A DNA stretch of 64,000 bases from Azospirillum sp. RU38E (lineage in GTDB: Bacteria > Pseudomonadota > Alphaproteobacteria > Azospirillales > Azospirillaceae): positions 434,001 to 498,000 of the forward strand of contig NZ_FZOI01000001.1 of the NCBI RefSeq assembly GCF_900188385.1, in the 5' to 3' direction. Shown here one piece after another: positions 62,998 through 64,000 of the stretch. A program made the position numbers and the translations under genes. The notes beneath the pieces are model-generated. The model did no database searches. It was not told the DNA's origin and worked only from the letters and a program-made list of their open reading frames with translations. How positions within the stretch are numbered: the stretch's first letter is position 1; every line of letters begins with the position of its first letter.

Positions 62998-63816
62998 TCA
63001 GGCGGCAAAGAAGGTGAGATAGGACAGCATGATGGTGCCGATGGCGATGCGGTACCAGGCGAACGGCGTGAAGCCATGCCGGCTGACGAAATCCACCAGC
63101 CAGCGCACCACCACCAGGGCCGACAGGAAGGCCACACCGAAACCCACGGCGATCAGGCTGACCGAATCGACGGCCAATACGTCACGATTCTTGTAGAGGT
63201 CATAGACAGCCGCGCCCAGCATGGTGGGAATGGCGACGAAGAAGCTGAACTCGGCTGCCGCCTTGCGCTCCACCCCCATCAACAGCGACCCGATGATGGT
63301 GGCACCAGATCGGGAAACGCCGGGGATCATCGCCAGACACTGGATGAAGCCGATGGACAGCGACAGCCGGGCCGGGAAATTTTCGACCTCGAAATAACGC
63401 GGACTTTTCACCAACTTTTCCGCCACCAGAATGATGATGCCCCCGACGATCAGGGCGATGGACACCACGGTCGGGTTGAACAGCACACTCTTGATATAGG
63501 AATGCGCCACCACGCCGATGCCGGCGGCGGGCAGGAAGGCCAACAGGATCGCGGCGGTGAAGCCCACCGCCGCCTTGTCACCCCGGAACAGGCCGGTCAG
63601 CACGCCCCACAGCTTGTGGAAATAAACCAGCAGGATGGCCAGGATGGCGCCCAGCTGGATCACCACCTTGAACAGATCTTCGGCCTGACCTTTGAAGCCC
63701 AGCACCTCGCTGAGCATGATCAGATGGCCGGTGGAGGAGACGGGGATGAACTCCGTCAACCCTTCCAGCAGACCCAGCAGGATGGCATCGAAAAAGGGGG
63801 TGGTTTCAGCAATCAA
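62998..63816 (-). CDS. uppP: Undecaprenyl-diphosphatase UppP (BacA)
   Basis: Membrane phosphatase of 272 aa recycling undecaprenyl pyrophosphate for cell-wall synthesis. Both family motifs are present, EGLTEFIPVSSTGH and PGVSRSGATI, with seven or eight helices. I choose TTG at 63816 (LIAETTPFFDAILLG) because AAGGGA lies about ten bases upstream and family members begin close to this point; the in-frame ATG at 63897 would add a proline-rich tail. Confidence 0.93.
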   Translation of the reverse strand: MIAETTPFFDAILLGLLEGLTEFIPVSSTGHLIMLSEVLGFKGQAEDLFKVVIQLGAILAILLVYFHKLWGVLTGLFRGDKAAVGFTAAILLAFLPAAGIGVVAHSYIKSVLFNPTVVSIALIVGGIIILVAEKLVKSPRYFEVENFPARLSLSIGFIQCLAMIPGVSRSGATIIGSLLMGVERKAAAEFSFFVAIPTMLGAAVYDLYKNRDVLAVDSVSLIAVGFGVAFLSALVVVRWLVDFVSRHGFTPFAWYRIAIGTIMLSYLTFFAA

Positions 63817-64000
63817 AATGGCAGTTCCCTTGGGGACAATCGGGGGGATCGGCGGCGCCTGTATAGCAGCCGCTCCCCGCCCTGGCGACTGCGACATGGG
63901 CGCCCGGTTGGGCGCGTCACCCGGAATCGCGCTTTTGCAATGGTTCTGACATGGAAAGGTCCGGAACGGACCTATTTTGACGATTGAGAATGGTTCTTAA
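63817..64000. other. Right edge of the window
   Basis: No gene is supported past uppP. The window ends in non-coding sequence that presumably carries the uppP promoter. Confidence 0.4.

Overview
The window is GC-rich and its genes are those of an alphaproteobacterium. The evidence is a circularly permuted (two-piece type) tmRNA gene, a 1614-residue NAD-glutamate dehydrogenase, a CarD/CdnL-type regulator next to a 7Fe ferredoxin, GTCACCCCGGC hairpin repeats, and many TonB-dependent receptors. The mix of Rhodospirillales-type housekeeping genes with carbohydrate receptor/halogenase loci suggests Azospirillaceae (for example a Niveispirillum-like organism). That placement is inference from gene content, not from a search.

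Layout. 0.5-6.7 kb: peptide ABC transporter operon (oppB, oppC, oppD, oppF) with an M2 peptidyl-dipeptidase lipoprotein and a DUF2442 gene inserted between the two permeases. 6.8-7.2 kb: tmRNA on the minus strand, tag ANDNSASDLRMAA. 7.2-11.5 kb: thyA divergent from folA, a 2OG-dioxygenase-like gene, an HEVAH protein and cystathionine beta-synthase. 11.6-16.7 kb: acyltransferase, TonB-dependent receptor, and a divergent pair of small lipoproteins of lower GC. 16.8-27.2 kb: carbohydrate locus with a GH3 glycosidase divergent from a large TonB-dependent receptor, two tandem flavin-dependent halogenases and a LacI regulator; matching TGAYAACGTTRTCA-like palindromes lie in front of three of these units. 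27.2-29.2 kb: CAT-fold acyltransferase plus cystathionine gamma-lyase/synthase behind a highly structured leader. 29.3-38.4 kb: Mrp/ApbC, HflK-HflC-DUF2065, a DUF938 methyltransferase, ferredoxin, CarD, a phosphoesterase-like protein that lacks its metal ligands, and a DUF1127-like/LysR pair. 38.5-44.3 kb: phytase-like autotransporter, an unknown exported protein, and lepA.

44.5-51.1 kb is the most unusual part: an HlyD adaptor and a C39-peptidase ABC exporter flank an AT-rich island. The island holds two short double-glycine-leader peptides that share a new-looking two-cysteine core (SCPNG...VVCN), an exported ClpP-like protease, a broken third precursor-like ORF and a four-helix membrane protein. 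A second, frameshifted copy of that membrane protein lies after the exporter. I read this as a microcin/class II bacteriocin-type secretion locus with diversifying cargo. The AT-rich composition begins inside the 3' part of hlyD, so the cargo appears to have been exchanged by recombination between conserved export genes.

51.1-64 kb: DUF1838 Tat protein, unknown exported protein, alpha/beta hydrolase, ABC1/UbiB kinase-like protein, NAD-GDH divergent from a Nudix-like regulator with a degenerate Nudix box, TrmH-type RNA methyltransferase and UppP. Two copies of a multi-hairpin intergenic element with covarying stems and constant loops (after mrp and after fdxA) are a second notable non-coding find.
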